Source: Pseudomonas sp. G.S.17
Lineage (GTDB): Bacteria; Pseudomonadota; Gammaproteobacteria; Pseudomonadales; Pseudomonadaceae
Length of the DNA stretch: 64,000 bases
Direction of reading: 5' to 3'
NCBI RefSeq assembly: GCF_038096165.1
Contig: NZ_CP151076.1
Coordinates: 5,949,501 to 6,013,500 of the forward strand
Both the position numbers and the translations under genes were made by a program. The notes under the pieces are model-generated. The model saw nothing but the letters and a program-made list of their open reading frames with translations. It ran no database searches and was not told the origin of the DNA. Shown in pieces: positions 46,948 through 55,327 of this stretch. Position 1 is the stretch's first letter. Each line of letters opens with the position of its first letter.

Positions 46948-47562
46948 ATGAACAAAATACTCGTGAGTCTGCTGTTGACCTTGGGCATCTGCGGTGCGGC
47001 GCAGGCTGCTGGTGAGGTTGGAAATCCTGCCGCTGGCCAGACCAAAGCCGCCATGTGTGGCGCCTGTCATGGCCCGGACGGCAACAGCATGGCCCCGAAT
47101 TTCCCCAAGCTGGCAGGCCAGGGTGATCGTTATCTGCTCAAGCAGCTGCACGAAATCAAGGACGGCAAACGCGTCGTCCTGGAAATGACCGGCCTGCTGA
47201 CCAACCTCAACGATCAGGATCTGGCCGACATCGCGGCGTATTTCGCCAGCCAGAAAGGCAGCGTTGGCGCTGCCGATCCAAAACTCGTGGCCCAGGGTGA
47301 AGCATTGTTCCGTGGCGGCAAGCTGGATCAAGGCATGCCCGCCTGCACCGGCTGCCACTCGCCTAATGGCGTCGGCAACGCACAGGCCGGCTTCCCGCAT
47401 CTGGGTGGCCAGCATGCCGACTACATCAAGAAACAACTGGTCGCTTTCCGCGAAGGCGACCGCACCAACGACGGCGACACCATGGTCATGCGCTCCATCG
47501 CGGCCAAGCTGAGCAACAAGGATATCGACGCGCTGTCGCAATATATCCAGGGCCTGCATTAA
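46948..47562 (+). CDS. diheme cytochrome c4
   Basis: 204-residue periplasmic cytochrome with a signal peptide (ending AQAAG) and two heme c domains, CGACH (about residue 34) and CTGCH (about 138), each with a distal methionine candidate. Cytochrome c4 carries electrons between the bc1 complex and terminal oxidases, so it can supply the cox enzyme encoded upstream. Start at MNKILVSLL (46948). Corresponds to cc4 (PA5490) by gene order. Confidence 0.94.
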   Translation: MNKILVSLLLTLGICGAAQAAGEVGNPAAGQTKAAMCGACHGPDGNSMAPNFPKLAGQGDRYLLKQLHEIKDGKRVVLEMTGLLTNLNDQDLADIAAYFASQKGSVGAADPKLVAQGEALFRGGKLDQGMPACTGCHSPNGVGNAQAGFPHLGGQHADYIKKQLVAFREGDRTNDGDTMVMRSIAAKLSNKDIDALSQYIQGLH

Positions 47563-47585
47563 GCAACCCGTTGGCGCGGGCCAAC

Positions 47586-47674
47586 GCCTTCGCGGGCAAG
47601 CCTCGCTCCAACAGAGTCTGAGGCGCTCAGCCGAAAGATCTGAGTAACCCGTTGGAGGCTTGCCCGCGAATCGG
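47586..47674. repeat. REP pair (TTGGAGGCTTGCCCGCG type)
   Basis: CTTCGCGGGCAAGCCTCGCTCCAAC at the left and GTTGGAGGCTTGCCCGCGAA at the right, a REP variant differing from the GTGGGAGC family by the TTGG core. Located just after cytochrome c4. Confidence 0.85.
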
Positions 47675-47752
47675 TCACTGCGGCAAGCCTGACACACCGC
47701 GTTACCCTTCTTTGCAGGCGAGCATCGCTCCGATGGGTTTTCAACTGAAAAA

Positions 47753-47776
47753 GGGCAGCTTCGGCTGCCCTTTTTT
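47753..47776 (+). terminator. rho-independent terminator before dsbA
   Basis: GGGCAGC-TTCG-GCTGCCC: a seven-base-pair stem with a stable UUCG tetraloop, followed by six T. It should end the cytochrome c4 transcript. An A run on its left side allows it to work in the other direction too. Confidence 0.92.
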
Positions 47777-47872
47777 ATTGTCGCCAGCGTTACACTAGCG
47801 AACTCGCGCCCACCCGTCCGGTCCAAAGCCGGTCGTTTGAAGGCGACTCAAAATCTGTCTCAGGAGTAAAGC

Positions 47873-48505
47873 ATGCGTAATCTGATCCTCAGCGCCGCTC
47901 TGGTTGCCGCCAGTTTGTTCGGTATTACGGCGCAAGCAGCCGAGCCCATCGAAGCAGGCAAGCAGTACATCGAGCTGAGCAGCGCCGTCCCGGTTTCCGT
48001 GCCAGGCAAGATCGAAGTCGTGGAAATGTTCTGGTATGGCTGCCCGCATTGCTATGCCTTCGAACCCACCATCAATCCATGGGTGGAAAAACTGCCTGCC
48101 GACGTTAACTTCGTGCGGATCCCCGCCATGTTCGGTGGCCCGTGGGATGCTCACGGCCAGCTGTTCATCACCCTGGACACCATGGGTGTAGAGCACAAGG
48201 TTCACGCAGCAGTATTCGAAGCGATCCAGAAGGGCGGCAAGCGTCTGACCGACAAAAATGACATGGCTGACTTCGTCGCCACTCAAGGCGTAGACAAGGA
48301 GCAGTTCCTGAAAACCTTCGACTCCTTCGCTGTAAGAGGCAAGATCGCCCAATACAAAGAACTGGCCAAGAAGTACGAAATCACGGGCGTACCCACCATG
48401 ATCGTCAATGGCAAATACCGTTTCGACCTGGGTTCCGCAGGTGGTGCAGAGCAAGCCCTGCAGGTCGCCGATCAGCTCATCGCCAAAGAGCGAGCGGCCA
48501 AGTAA
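47873..48505 (+). CDS. dsbA: periplasmic thiol:disulfide oxidoreductase DsbA
   Basis: 210-residue thioredoxin-fold oxidase that forms disulfides in periplasmic proteins. Signal peptide ends AQAAE; active site CPHC lies in FWYGCPHCYAFEP (about residues 56-59), and the cis-proline loop is TGVPTMIVNGKY. CAGGAG lies upstream of the ATG at 47873. A CSS-domain phosphodiesterase, a likely redox client in the periplasm, is encoded about 4 kb downstream. Confidence 0.95.
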   Translation: MRNLILSAALVAASLFGITAQAAEPIEAGKQYIELSSAVPVSVPGKIEVVEMFWYGCPHCYAFEPTINPWVEKLPADVNFVRIPAMFGGPWDAHGQLFITLDTMGVEHKVHAAVFEAIQKGGKRLTDKNDMADFVATQGVDKEQFLKTFDSFAVRGKIAQYKELAKKYEITGVPTMIVNGKYRFDLGSAGGAEQALQVADQLIAKERAAK

Positions 48506-48517
48506 GCGGCGCCTGCC

Positions 48518-49396
48518 ATGCGGCGCTGGAGAACGGAACGGATCGTTGGCCTGCACGACCCCAGGGTCAACGAACACCATGTACTGGAAAGCGGCTTGCC
48601 GGCCGATGGTCGGCTGCGCTTGCTCAGCTTCAACATTCAGGTCGGCATCAGCACTGAGCGTTATGGTCATTACCTGACCCGAGGCTGGCAGCATTTGCTG
48701 CCTCATGGTGGCCGCGCCGGCAATCTGCAGAAGATCGGCGATCTGTTGGGCGACTTCGATCTGGTCGCCCTGCAGGAAGCTGACGGCGGCAGTCTGCGCT
48801 CTGGCTACGTCAATCAAGTGGAACACCTGGCCCAGCTCGGTGCTTTCCCTTACTGGTATCAGCAACTCAATCGCAACCTCGGACGCTTCGGCCAGCACAG
48901 CAATGGTGTGCTCAGTCGCTTGCGGCCGACGGCCATCGAAGACCATCCGCTGCCGGGCCCCGCCGGGCGTGGCGCGATTCTGGTGCGCTTCGGCGAAGGC
49001 GCGGACGCGTTGATCGTGGTCATGATGCATCTGGCCCTCGGCGCACGTACCCGAACCCGGCAACTGGCTTATATCCGCGAGTTGATCGGCGACTATCGCC
49101 ATCAGGTGCTGATGGGGGACATGAACACTCACGCCCTGGACTTGCTGCAAAACTCGCCGCTGCGCGACCTTGGCCTGCTGGCGCCGCAGATCGAAGCGAC
49201 GTTCCCGAGCTGGCGACCGCAGCGTTGCCTTGATCACATTTTGCTCAGCCCGACTCTGACCCTGGAGCGGGTTCAGGTTCTGGCTCAGCCGATCTCGGAC
49301 CACCTTCCGGTTGCCGTAGAAATTCGTCTGCCCGCGTCCATGACCCAGGATTCTCTACCGGTAGCCAGCACGGCCAGTGGCGAGCCCATTGCATGA
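48518..49396 (+). CDS. endonuclease/exonuclease/phosphatase-family protein
   Basis: 292-residue EEP-superfamily protein. Fold motifs are LLSFNIQVGIS, ALQEAD (catalytic Glu), MMHLALG, MGDMNTH (Asp and Asn) and the closing SDHLPV histidine, so it is probably an active metal-dependent hydrolase of nucleic acid or phosphoester. No signal peptide. It follows dsbA by 12 bp and overlaps the cyclase gene by ATGA, so the three form a transcript. The order matches PA5489-PA5487. Confidence 0.87.
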   Translation: MRRWRTERIVGLHDPRVNEHHVLESGLPADGRLRLLSFNIQVGISTERYGHYLTRGWQHLLPHGGRAGNLQKIGDLLGDFDLVALQEADGGSLRSGYVNQVEHLAQLGAFPYWYQQLNRNLGRFGQHSNGVLSRLRPTAIEDHPLPGPAGRGAILVRFGEGADALIVVMMHLALGARTRTRQLAYIRELIGDYRHQVLMGDMNTHALDLLQNSPLRDLGLLAPQIEATFPSWRPQRCLDHILLSPTLTLERVQVLAQPISDHLPVAVEIRLPASMTQDSLPVASTASGEPIA

Positions 49397-51483
49397 GCGA
49401 TGAAGCGCAGCGCTGGAAAGAAAAGTACCTGACGGGCATCGAGCAGCAAGACAAGCTCGAAAAACGTTGGGAAGCTCGCCTCGATCTTCTGCGTCGCGGT
49501 CTGGTGCGCAGCAGTCTGGCGGCGGAAGGCTCGGACCGCGCGGTCGACCAGTGCATGAAGGAAATGCGCGAAATCGTACGCAAGGACGACATGGACGCTG
49601 GCCTGGCCGCGCTTATTCCGCGCCTTGAAAAAGCCGTGCTGGATTCCGAGCAACGCCGGGAAGTCCGTGCTGGCCAGATCAGTACCGCGTTGACTGCCCT
49701 GGTTACGCAATTGCAAGCATTGCCGCTGCCCAAGGATGTACGCAAGCCGCTGAAGAAATTCGCCAAGGATCTCGAAGAGCGCGCCTCCCAATCGCGGGAA
49801 TTGCCGTTGTTGCTGGGGGAATTGAGCGGCCTGCAAGGTCAGGCGCTGACATTGATGGACAAGCCCGAAGAGGCGTCACGCCCCGGTTTGTTGCAGCGCC
49901 TGTTTGGCGGCCATGAAACACCCAATGACGCTGCGCCGCTGGCCCCTGAACACATACAACATCCCGCCACAGAGCATTATCAGCCTGAGCAACACCAGGT
50001 CGAGCCCGTTGCTGCACCCGATCAGGTCCTGGCGTCGGAGCCGAAATCTGAGCCTGAGCGTGTCGATGTGCAGGTTCAGCATCAGCCAGACGAAACCGAC
50101 TACACGGCGCAAGCGCCGCTTGCCAAAGCGTTGTCGCCTGTTGTCGCCGACGTCTTCGAACCGGTTGCTGAATCGCCCGTGCAGCTCGATGCGCCTCAGC
50201 CGCTCAGTGAGCCGCCAATTCCCGTAGCTGCCGTAGCGGTTGAGGCCTTTGCGATCAAGGATCTGCTCACGCCCACGCCATCTGTACCTTTCGAGCAACT
50301 GCCTGAAGCTGCGATTGAAGCGCCTTCCGAGGAAGAAGTTGAAGTTGAAGTTGAAGTTGAAGGTGACGATGAAAGCGATGAGCAAGCACTCGACGAAGAG
50401 GGTGTTGGTTTTGCACTCCCCGCCTCGCCCGAACCCAGTTATAGCTCGGTGGCCGCTCACATCGAACAGACGCTGCTGGGGCTGCTCGATGATCTGACGC
50501 TTCCAGAACACCATCGACCTCAGGCCGAGGCGATGCGCAAGCGGCTGGAACATGGCCTTAACTGGTACGAACTGCTGCCGATCCTCGACGATCTTGCCAT
50601 ATTGATGCTGGCCATTACTGACACCGGCCAGCATGAGTTCGAAATCTATCTCAAGCAGCTGAACGAGCGTCTGGAGTCGTTTCAGAGCAACCTTCAAGCG
50701 GCGAGCGCAGGTTATGCCGACAACCAATCGGTCTCCCGCGACCTGAACAGCCAACTCCGCGAGCAGGTCGACGGCCTGCAAAGCAGCGTGCAGGACGCTC
50801 CGGACCTGTCCAGCCTCAAGCGCGTGCTTGAGAACCGACTCGAAGGCCTGCTGAGCACGATGGATCAACATCAGGTGCAACGCGATGCGCGCGAACAGGA
50901 AGTCGCCGAGCGCCTGCACAGCCTGGCAACTCGTGTTGCGACCATGGAACAGGAAGCCTTGGGATTTCGAGGTCATCTGGAAGAGCAACGACAGAAAGCA
51001 CTGATCGACCCGCTCACCAGCCTGCCCAATCGTGCAGCCTGGGGCGAGCGTCTTGAGCAGGAAATGGCCGAATGGCAGCAGCACAAGAACAGCCTGTTGG
51101 TGTGCATGCTCGACCTCGACCACTTCAAGCGCATCAACGATGGCTTCGGCCATCTGGCGGGCGACCGGGTGTTGAAGATCATTGCCACGGTGCTGAAAAA
51201 AAGGCTGCGCAGCAGTGACTTCATCGCGCGCTTCGGCGGTGAGGAGTTTGTCTTGCTGTTACCCGCGACAGCGGTCAGTACCGGGCTAACCCTGCTCGAC
51301 AAGCTGCGCGCTGCGGTCGAACTCTGCCCGTTCCACTTCAAGGGCGAGCCGGTGACCGTCACCGTTTCAATGGGGGTCACGGCATTTCGCGCGGGCGAGC
51401 GTAGCGATGTAGCGCTCAAGCGTGCCGATCAGGCGTTGTATCGAGCCAAGGAAAACGGCCGCAACCGGATCGAACAAGGGTGA
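49393..51483 (+). CDS. GGDEF diguanylate cyclase (DgcH-like)
   Basis: 696-residue soluble protein. The N-terminal 170 residues are helical; about 175-350 is a low-complexity Pro/Glu/Val/Ala-rich linker with a glutamate-valine run; about 355-530 is a helical and coiled-coil sensor-like region; the last 165 residues are the GGDEF domain. The active-site motif is GGEEF and an inhibitory RxxD site (RSSD) lies five residues upstream, so it should make c-di-GMP with product inhibition. By gene order it matches PA5487 (DgcH). Its end overlaps the frame of the amidase region. Confidence 0.92.
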   Translation: MSDEAQRWKEKYLTGIEQQDKLEKRWEARLDLLRRGLVRSSLAAEGSDRAVDQCMKEMREIVRKDDMDAGLAALIPRLEKAVLDSEQRREVRAGQISTALTALVTQLQALPLPKDVRKPLKKFAKDLEERASQSRELPLLLGELSGLQGQALTLMDKPEEASRPGLLQRLFGGHETPNDAAPLAPEHIQHPATEHYQPEQHQVEPVAAPDQVLASEPKSEPERVDVQVQHQPDETDYTAQAPLAKALSPVVADVFEPVAESPVQLDAPQPLSEPPIPVAAVAVEAFAIKDLLTPTPSVPFEQLPEAAIEAPSEEEVEVEVEVEGDDESDEQALDEEGVGFALPASPEPSYSSVAAHIEQTLLGLLDDLTLPEHHRPQAEAMRKRLEHGLNWYELLPILDDLAILMLAITDTGQHEFEIYLKQLNERLESFQSNLQAASAGYADNQSVSRDLNSQLREQVDGLQSSVQDAPDLSSLKRVLENRLEGLLSTMDQHQVQRDAREQEVAERLHSLATRVATMEQEALGFRGHLEEQRQKALIDPLTSLPNRAAWGERLEQEMAEWQQHKNSLLVCMLDLDHFKRINDGFGHLAGDRVLKIIATVLKKRLRSSDFIARFGGEEFVLLLPATAVSTGLTLLDKLRAAVELCPFHFKGEPVTVTVSMGVTAFRAGERSDVALKRADQALYRAKENGRNRIEQG

Positions 51484-51554
51484 CCGATTGCTGCTGTAAT
51501 AAGCGTTATTGCCGCAGTACGTTATGCTCACCCTTTAACTGCCAGCGTGTGCCG

Positions 51555-52337
51555 ATGTTCATGAAGCTGTTTTTCCCTGCCCTGTTACTCCTCACGCTGA
51601 CGGCCTGCACCAGCGGGCCGCGATTCGACACCAGTCATGCTTCGGTGAATTTCGACAATCGCGTGCAGTTCGTGGTGGTGCATTACACCTCGGCGAACCT
51701 TGAGCGCTCGCTGTCCTTGCTGACCCACGGTGAAGTCAGCAGCCATTACCTCATCGGCGATACACCGCCGACCATTTACAAGCTGGTCGATGAATCCGCA
51801 CGGGCCTGGCATGCCGGCGAAAGCGAGTGGGAAGGCCGAACCTGGCTCAACTCAAGCTCGATCGGCATTGAAATCGTCAATCCGGGTTTCAGCGACACGC
51901 CCACCGGACGCGTCTGGTATCCGTACACCGAGGGCCAGGTTCAGGCGCTGATCGTGCTGCTCAAGGATATCGTCAAGCGCAATCACATCGATCCTCGACA
52001 CATCATCGGCCACAGCGATATCGCGCCGTTGCGCAAGCTCGATCCAGGCCCGTTGTTCCCCTGGAAGCGACTGGCCGCAGAAGGTCTGGGTATCTGGCCC
52101 GACGAAAGACTCGTTGCCCAGGAGCAGGCGTTATTGATGGACGCCTTGCCGAGCATTTCCTGGTTTCAGCAACAACTGGCGCGCCTGGGATATGAAACAC
52201 CGCAGACCGGCGAGCTGGACGTCGCCACGCGTCACGTCATCGCAGCCTTTCAGATGCACTATCGCCCCGAACGCTTCACGGGCGATCCGGACGCCCGCAC
52301 CGCCGCGCTGCTCAAGGTACTCAATCGGTCCAAATGA
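51555..52337 (+). CDS. AmpDh2-like N-acetylmuramoyl-L-alanine amidase lipoprotein
   Basis: 260-residue zinc amidase. Signal with lipobox LTAC (Cys about 18) suggests outer-membrane anchoring; the amidase_2 domain has FVVVHYTSAN (zinc His), SSHYLIG, and IIGHSDIAPLRKLDPGP with the remaining ligands. A C-terminal peptidoglycan-binding helical domain follows (WFQQQLARLGYETPQTGELD). It cleaves the sugar-peptide bond of peptidoglycan in the periplasm. Start may be 51555 or the ATG two codons later. Position matches ampDh2 (PA5485). Confidence 0.9.
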   Translation: MFMKLFFPALLLLTLTACTSGPRFDTSHASVNFDNRVQFVVVHYTSANLERSLSLLTHGEVSSHYLIGDTPPTIYKLVDESARAWHAGESEWEGRTWLNSSSIGIEIVNPGFSDTPTGRVWYPYTEGQVQALIVLLKDIVKRNHIDPRHIIGHSDIAPLRKLDPGPLFPWKRLAAEGLGIWPDERLVAQEQALLMDALPSISWFQQQLARLGYETPQTGELDVATRHVIAAFQMHYRPERFTGDPDARTAALLKVLNRSK

Positions 52338-52420
52338 CAATTTTCGCTCGATCGTCCATTTAGGCAGGCGATTTTCTGGCTTGTTGCTAACCTGAAGGGT
52401 ATTCATCCGGATACCCACCG

Positions 52421-54040
52421 ATGCTTGATGCGGCAATACCCTTTCGTTTGAACCTTTACCGCCCATGGCTGATGGCATTGCTTGCAGCCCTTTTGAGTGC
52501 GGTCTTATTGCTATGCGGCAGTTTTGCCCTGGCGATCCATCAAGCCCGGCAGAATGAAAGCGAACAGATGAAAGCCCAGGGCGAGCGGTTTCTGGTTCGC
52601 CTTGAACAGCTGTTCGGCCAGTTGCGCACCGGCCTGGACCAGCTCGAAGCGCAGCCTTTACGTCACTGCACGCCGCAAATGGTCGATCGCTTGCGCCAGG
52701 TCATCTCCAGCTATCGCTTCATTTATGAAGCAGGGTTCGTCGGTGACCGAAGCCTGTGCTCCAGTTGGCCGCTCAACAGCAAACTCGGCACGCCGCGCGA
52801 ACCGGACATTCGCGGGCCGACTTACGATTATTGGCTCAATACCTCGGCCCAGCCGGACGATAACCTTGCGGCGCTGATGATGGGGCGCGGCGATTTCAGG
52901 GTTACCACGTCTCGCGGACACCTCACTGATGTGGTCGACCTGCCTGCAGGCGGCAGCTTGTTGGTGGTGCTCAATCACGGCAGCAAGGCAGTCACCGTTC
53001 TCGGACCGGAGCAATCCTGGCCGCCTACGAAGAACTGGTCTTCCGCCACCGATGAAACGTTGCTCACCACCTCTTCGCGGCTGATTTACCGAATGCCCAC
53101 GCAAAGTCCCGAATACCAACTGGTGCTGACGACGCCACGCAGCGGGCTCCAGGAAAAAATCGCCGGAGCCTGGTGGCTGCTGGTCCCCGTCAGCCTGCTG
53201 GTTTCCCTATGCATTGGCCTGCTGGTGCTGCAACTGGCTCGCCAGCGCCAGTCGCTGGGCGGTGAATTGCAGGGTGCGCTGCGGCGCAGCGAACTGAAGG
53301 TTTTATTTCAGCCGATCTTCGATCTCAATACCCGCCTTTGTGTCGGCGCCGAAGCCCTGGTGCGCTGGCGCAGGCCCGACGGCACGCTGACCAGTCCCGA
53401 CCTGTTCATACCGCTGGCGGAAAACACCGGCCAGATCCGACAGATCACCGACTTTGTCCTGCAACAACTGCTCGAACAACTCGGCCCGCTGCTGCGCGCC
53501 AACCCGCAGCTGTATATTTCCGTGAACCTGGCGGCGTGCGACGTCATGGCCCCACGAATTGGGCGAGTAACGGCTCGCTTGCTGGCTCAGCACAGGGTCG
53601 CCGCACGACAGATTGCCTTTGAAGTCACCGAGCGCGGGCTGATCGATGTGGTCGTGGCGCGCAATCACCTGCAAGGGCTGCGCGACAAGGGCCATCAGGT
53701 GTTGATCGATGATTTCGGCACCGGCTATTGCAGCCTTGCCTATCTGCAAACCCTTCCCGTGGATTGCCTGAAAATCGACAAGGCTTTCATTGACGCCCTC
53801 GGCCATGACGCGGCCAGCAGCGGTGTCGCCCCGCACATCATTCGCATGGCCCATGCGCTGCAATTGCGGGTAATTGCCGAAGGCATCGAATTCGAATCCC
53901 AGGCGCAACTGCTGCAGAGCGAAGGCGTGATCTACGGCCAGGGCTGGCTCTTCGCTCGACCGCTGACGGCCAGCAAGTTTACTGAACTGGTCACCGGCGG
54001 CCGACGCAGCACAGGGCGTCGAGCGGAAGATGTGGCGTAA
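52421..54040 (+). CDS. CSS-motif EAL phosphodiesterase (membrane)
   Basis: 539 residues. A transmembrane helix (about 15-38), a periplasmic domain containing the redox CSS motif (SLCSSWP, with a partner cysteine in RHCTPQM), a second helix (about 245-268) and a cytoplasmic EAL domain (AEALVRW, NLAACDV, EVTERG, DDFGTGYCS, KIDKAF, EGIE, QGW). CSS-EAL enzymes degrade c-di-GMP, and loss of the periplasmic disulfide activates them through proteolysis in E. coli PdeC-type proteins. There is no GGDEF domain. It lies between the amidase gene and the REP array. Confidence 0.9.
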   Translation: MLDAAIPFRLNLYRPWLMALLAALLSAVLLLCGSFALAIHQARQNESEQMKAQGERFLVRLEQLFGQLRTGLDQLEAQPLRHCTPQMVDRLRQVISSYRFIYEAGFVGDRSLCSSWPLNSKLGTPREPDIRGPTYDYWLNTSAQPDDNLAALMMGRGDFRVTTSRGHLTDVVDLPAGGSLLVVLNHGSKAVTVLGPEQSWPPTKNWSSATDETLLTTSSRLIYRMPTQSPEYQLVLTTPRSGLQEKIAGAWWLLVPVSLLVSLCIGLLVLQLARQRQSLGGELQGALRRSELKVLFQPIFDLNTRLCVGAEALVRWRRPDGTLTSPDLFIPLAENTGQIRQITDFVLQQLLEQLGPLLRANPQLYISVNLAACDVMAPRIGRVTARLLAQHRVAARQIAFEVTERGLIDVVVARNHLQGLRDKGHQVLIDDFGTGYCSLAYLQTLPVDCLKIDKAFIDALGHDAASSGVAPHIIRMAHALQLRVIAEGIEFESQAQLLQSEGVIYGQGWLFARPLTASKFTELVTGGRRSTGRRAEDVA

Positions 54041-54075
54041 ATCGCCGCTCGCACCTTCGCTAGAGCGAGGCTTGC

Positions 54076-54160
54076 TGTAGGACTGTTGTAGGACTGGCTT
54101 TAGCCGGGAGGGCAACTGATGTCCTCGCGACTAAAGTCGCTCCTACGGCTGCTCCTACGG
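54076..54160. repeat. mixed REP elements preceding the array
   Basis: Several arms of the other REP family: GTAGGACTGTTGTAGGACTGG at 54076, TTAGCCGGGAGGG, then CGACTAAAGTCGCTCCTACG and a further GCTCCTACGG. They stand directly before the tandem array. Confidence 0.75.
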
Positions 54161-54162
54161 CC

Positions 54163-55317
54163 GATTCGCGAGCAAGCTCGCTCCCACAGGTATCTCATAT
54201 TCCGTGGGAGCGAGCTTGCTCGCGAAGAATTTGACGCGGTATTCCTGATGAGCCGCATCAGCCCAATTCGCGGGCAAGTCTCGCTCCCACAGGTATCACA
54301 TATTCCGTGGGAGCGAGCTTGCTCGCGAAGAATTTGACGCGGTATTCCTGATGAGCCGCATCAGCCCGATTCGCGAGCAAGCTCGCTCCCACAGGTATCT
54401 CATATTCCGTGGGAGCGAGCTTGCTCGCGAAGAATTTGACGCGGTATTCCTGATGAGCCGCATCAGCCCAATTCGCGAGCAAGCTCGCTCCCACAGGTAT
54501 CACATATTCCGTGGGAGCGAGCTTGCTCGCGAAGAATTTGACGCGGTATTCCTGATGAGCCGCATCAGCCCGATTCGCGAGCAAGCTCGCTCCCACAGGT
54601 ATCTCATATTCCGTGGGAGCGAGCTTGCTCGCGAAGAATTTGACGCGGTATTCCTGATGAGCCCCATCAGCCCGATTCGCGGGCAAGCCTCGCTCCCACA
54701 GGTATCTCATATTCCGTGGGAGCGAGCTTGCTCGCGAAGAATTTGACGCGGTATTCCTGATGAGCCGCATCAGCCCAATTCGCGGGCAAGCCTCGCTCCC
54801 ACAGGTATCTCATATTCCGTGGGAGCGAGCTTGCTCGCGAAGAATTTGACGCGGTATTCCTGATGAGCCGCATCAGCCCAATTCGCGGGCAAGCCTCGCT
54901 CCCACAGGTATCTCATATTCCGTGGGAGCGAGCTTGCTCGCGAAGAATTTGACGCGGTATTCCTGATGAGCCGCATCAGCCCAATTCGCGGGCAAGCCTC
55001 GCTCCCACAGGTATCTCATATTCCGTGGGAGCGAGCTTGCTCGCGAAGAATTTGACGCGGTATTCCTGATGAGCCGCATCAGCCCAATTCGCGGGCAAGT
55101 CTCGCTCCCACAGGTATCTCATATTCCGTGGGAGCGAGCTTGCTCGCGAAGAATTTGACGCGGTATTCCTGATGAGCCGCATCAGCCCAATTCGCGGGCA
55201 AGTCTCGCTCCCACAGGTATCTCATATTCCGTGGGAGCGAGCTTGCTCGCGAAGAATTTGACGCGGTATTCCTGATGAGCCGCATCAGCCCGATTCGCGG
55301 GCAAGCCTCGCTCCCAC
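54163..55317. repeat. tandem array of eleven 102-103 bp REP doublets
   Basis: Units begin GTGGGAGCGAGCTTGCTCG at 54204, 54307, 54409, 54511, 54613, 54716, 54819, 54922, 55025, 55128 and 55231. Each holds the same forward REP, a near-invariant 40-bp linker (AATTTGACGCGGTATTCCTG...), an inverse REP and a short tail (CAGGTATCTCATATTCC). Spacing is 103 bp where the inverse arm reads CGGGCAAGCCTCGC and 102 where it reads CGAGCAAGCTCGC. A half unit precedes the first (from 54163). The array starts after the EAL gene and ends 11 bp from the convergent kinB stop codon; it has no gene. Confidence 0.95.
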
Positions 55318-55327
55318 AGGTGTCCCG

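Noticed and set aside
54163..55317. CRISPR array
   Set aside because: The regular period suggested one, but the segments between the arms are nearly identical, arms form REP palindromes, and no cas genes are near.
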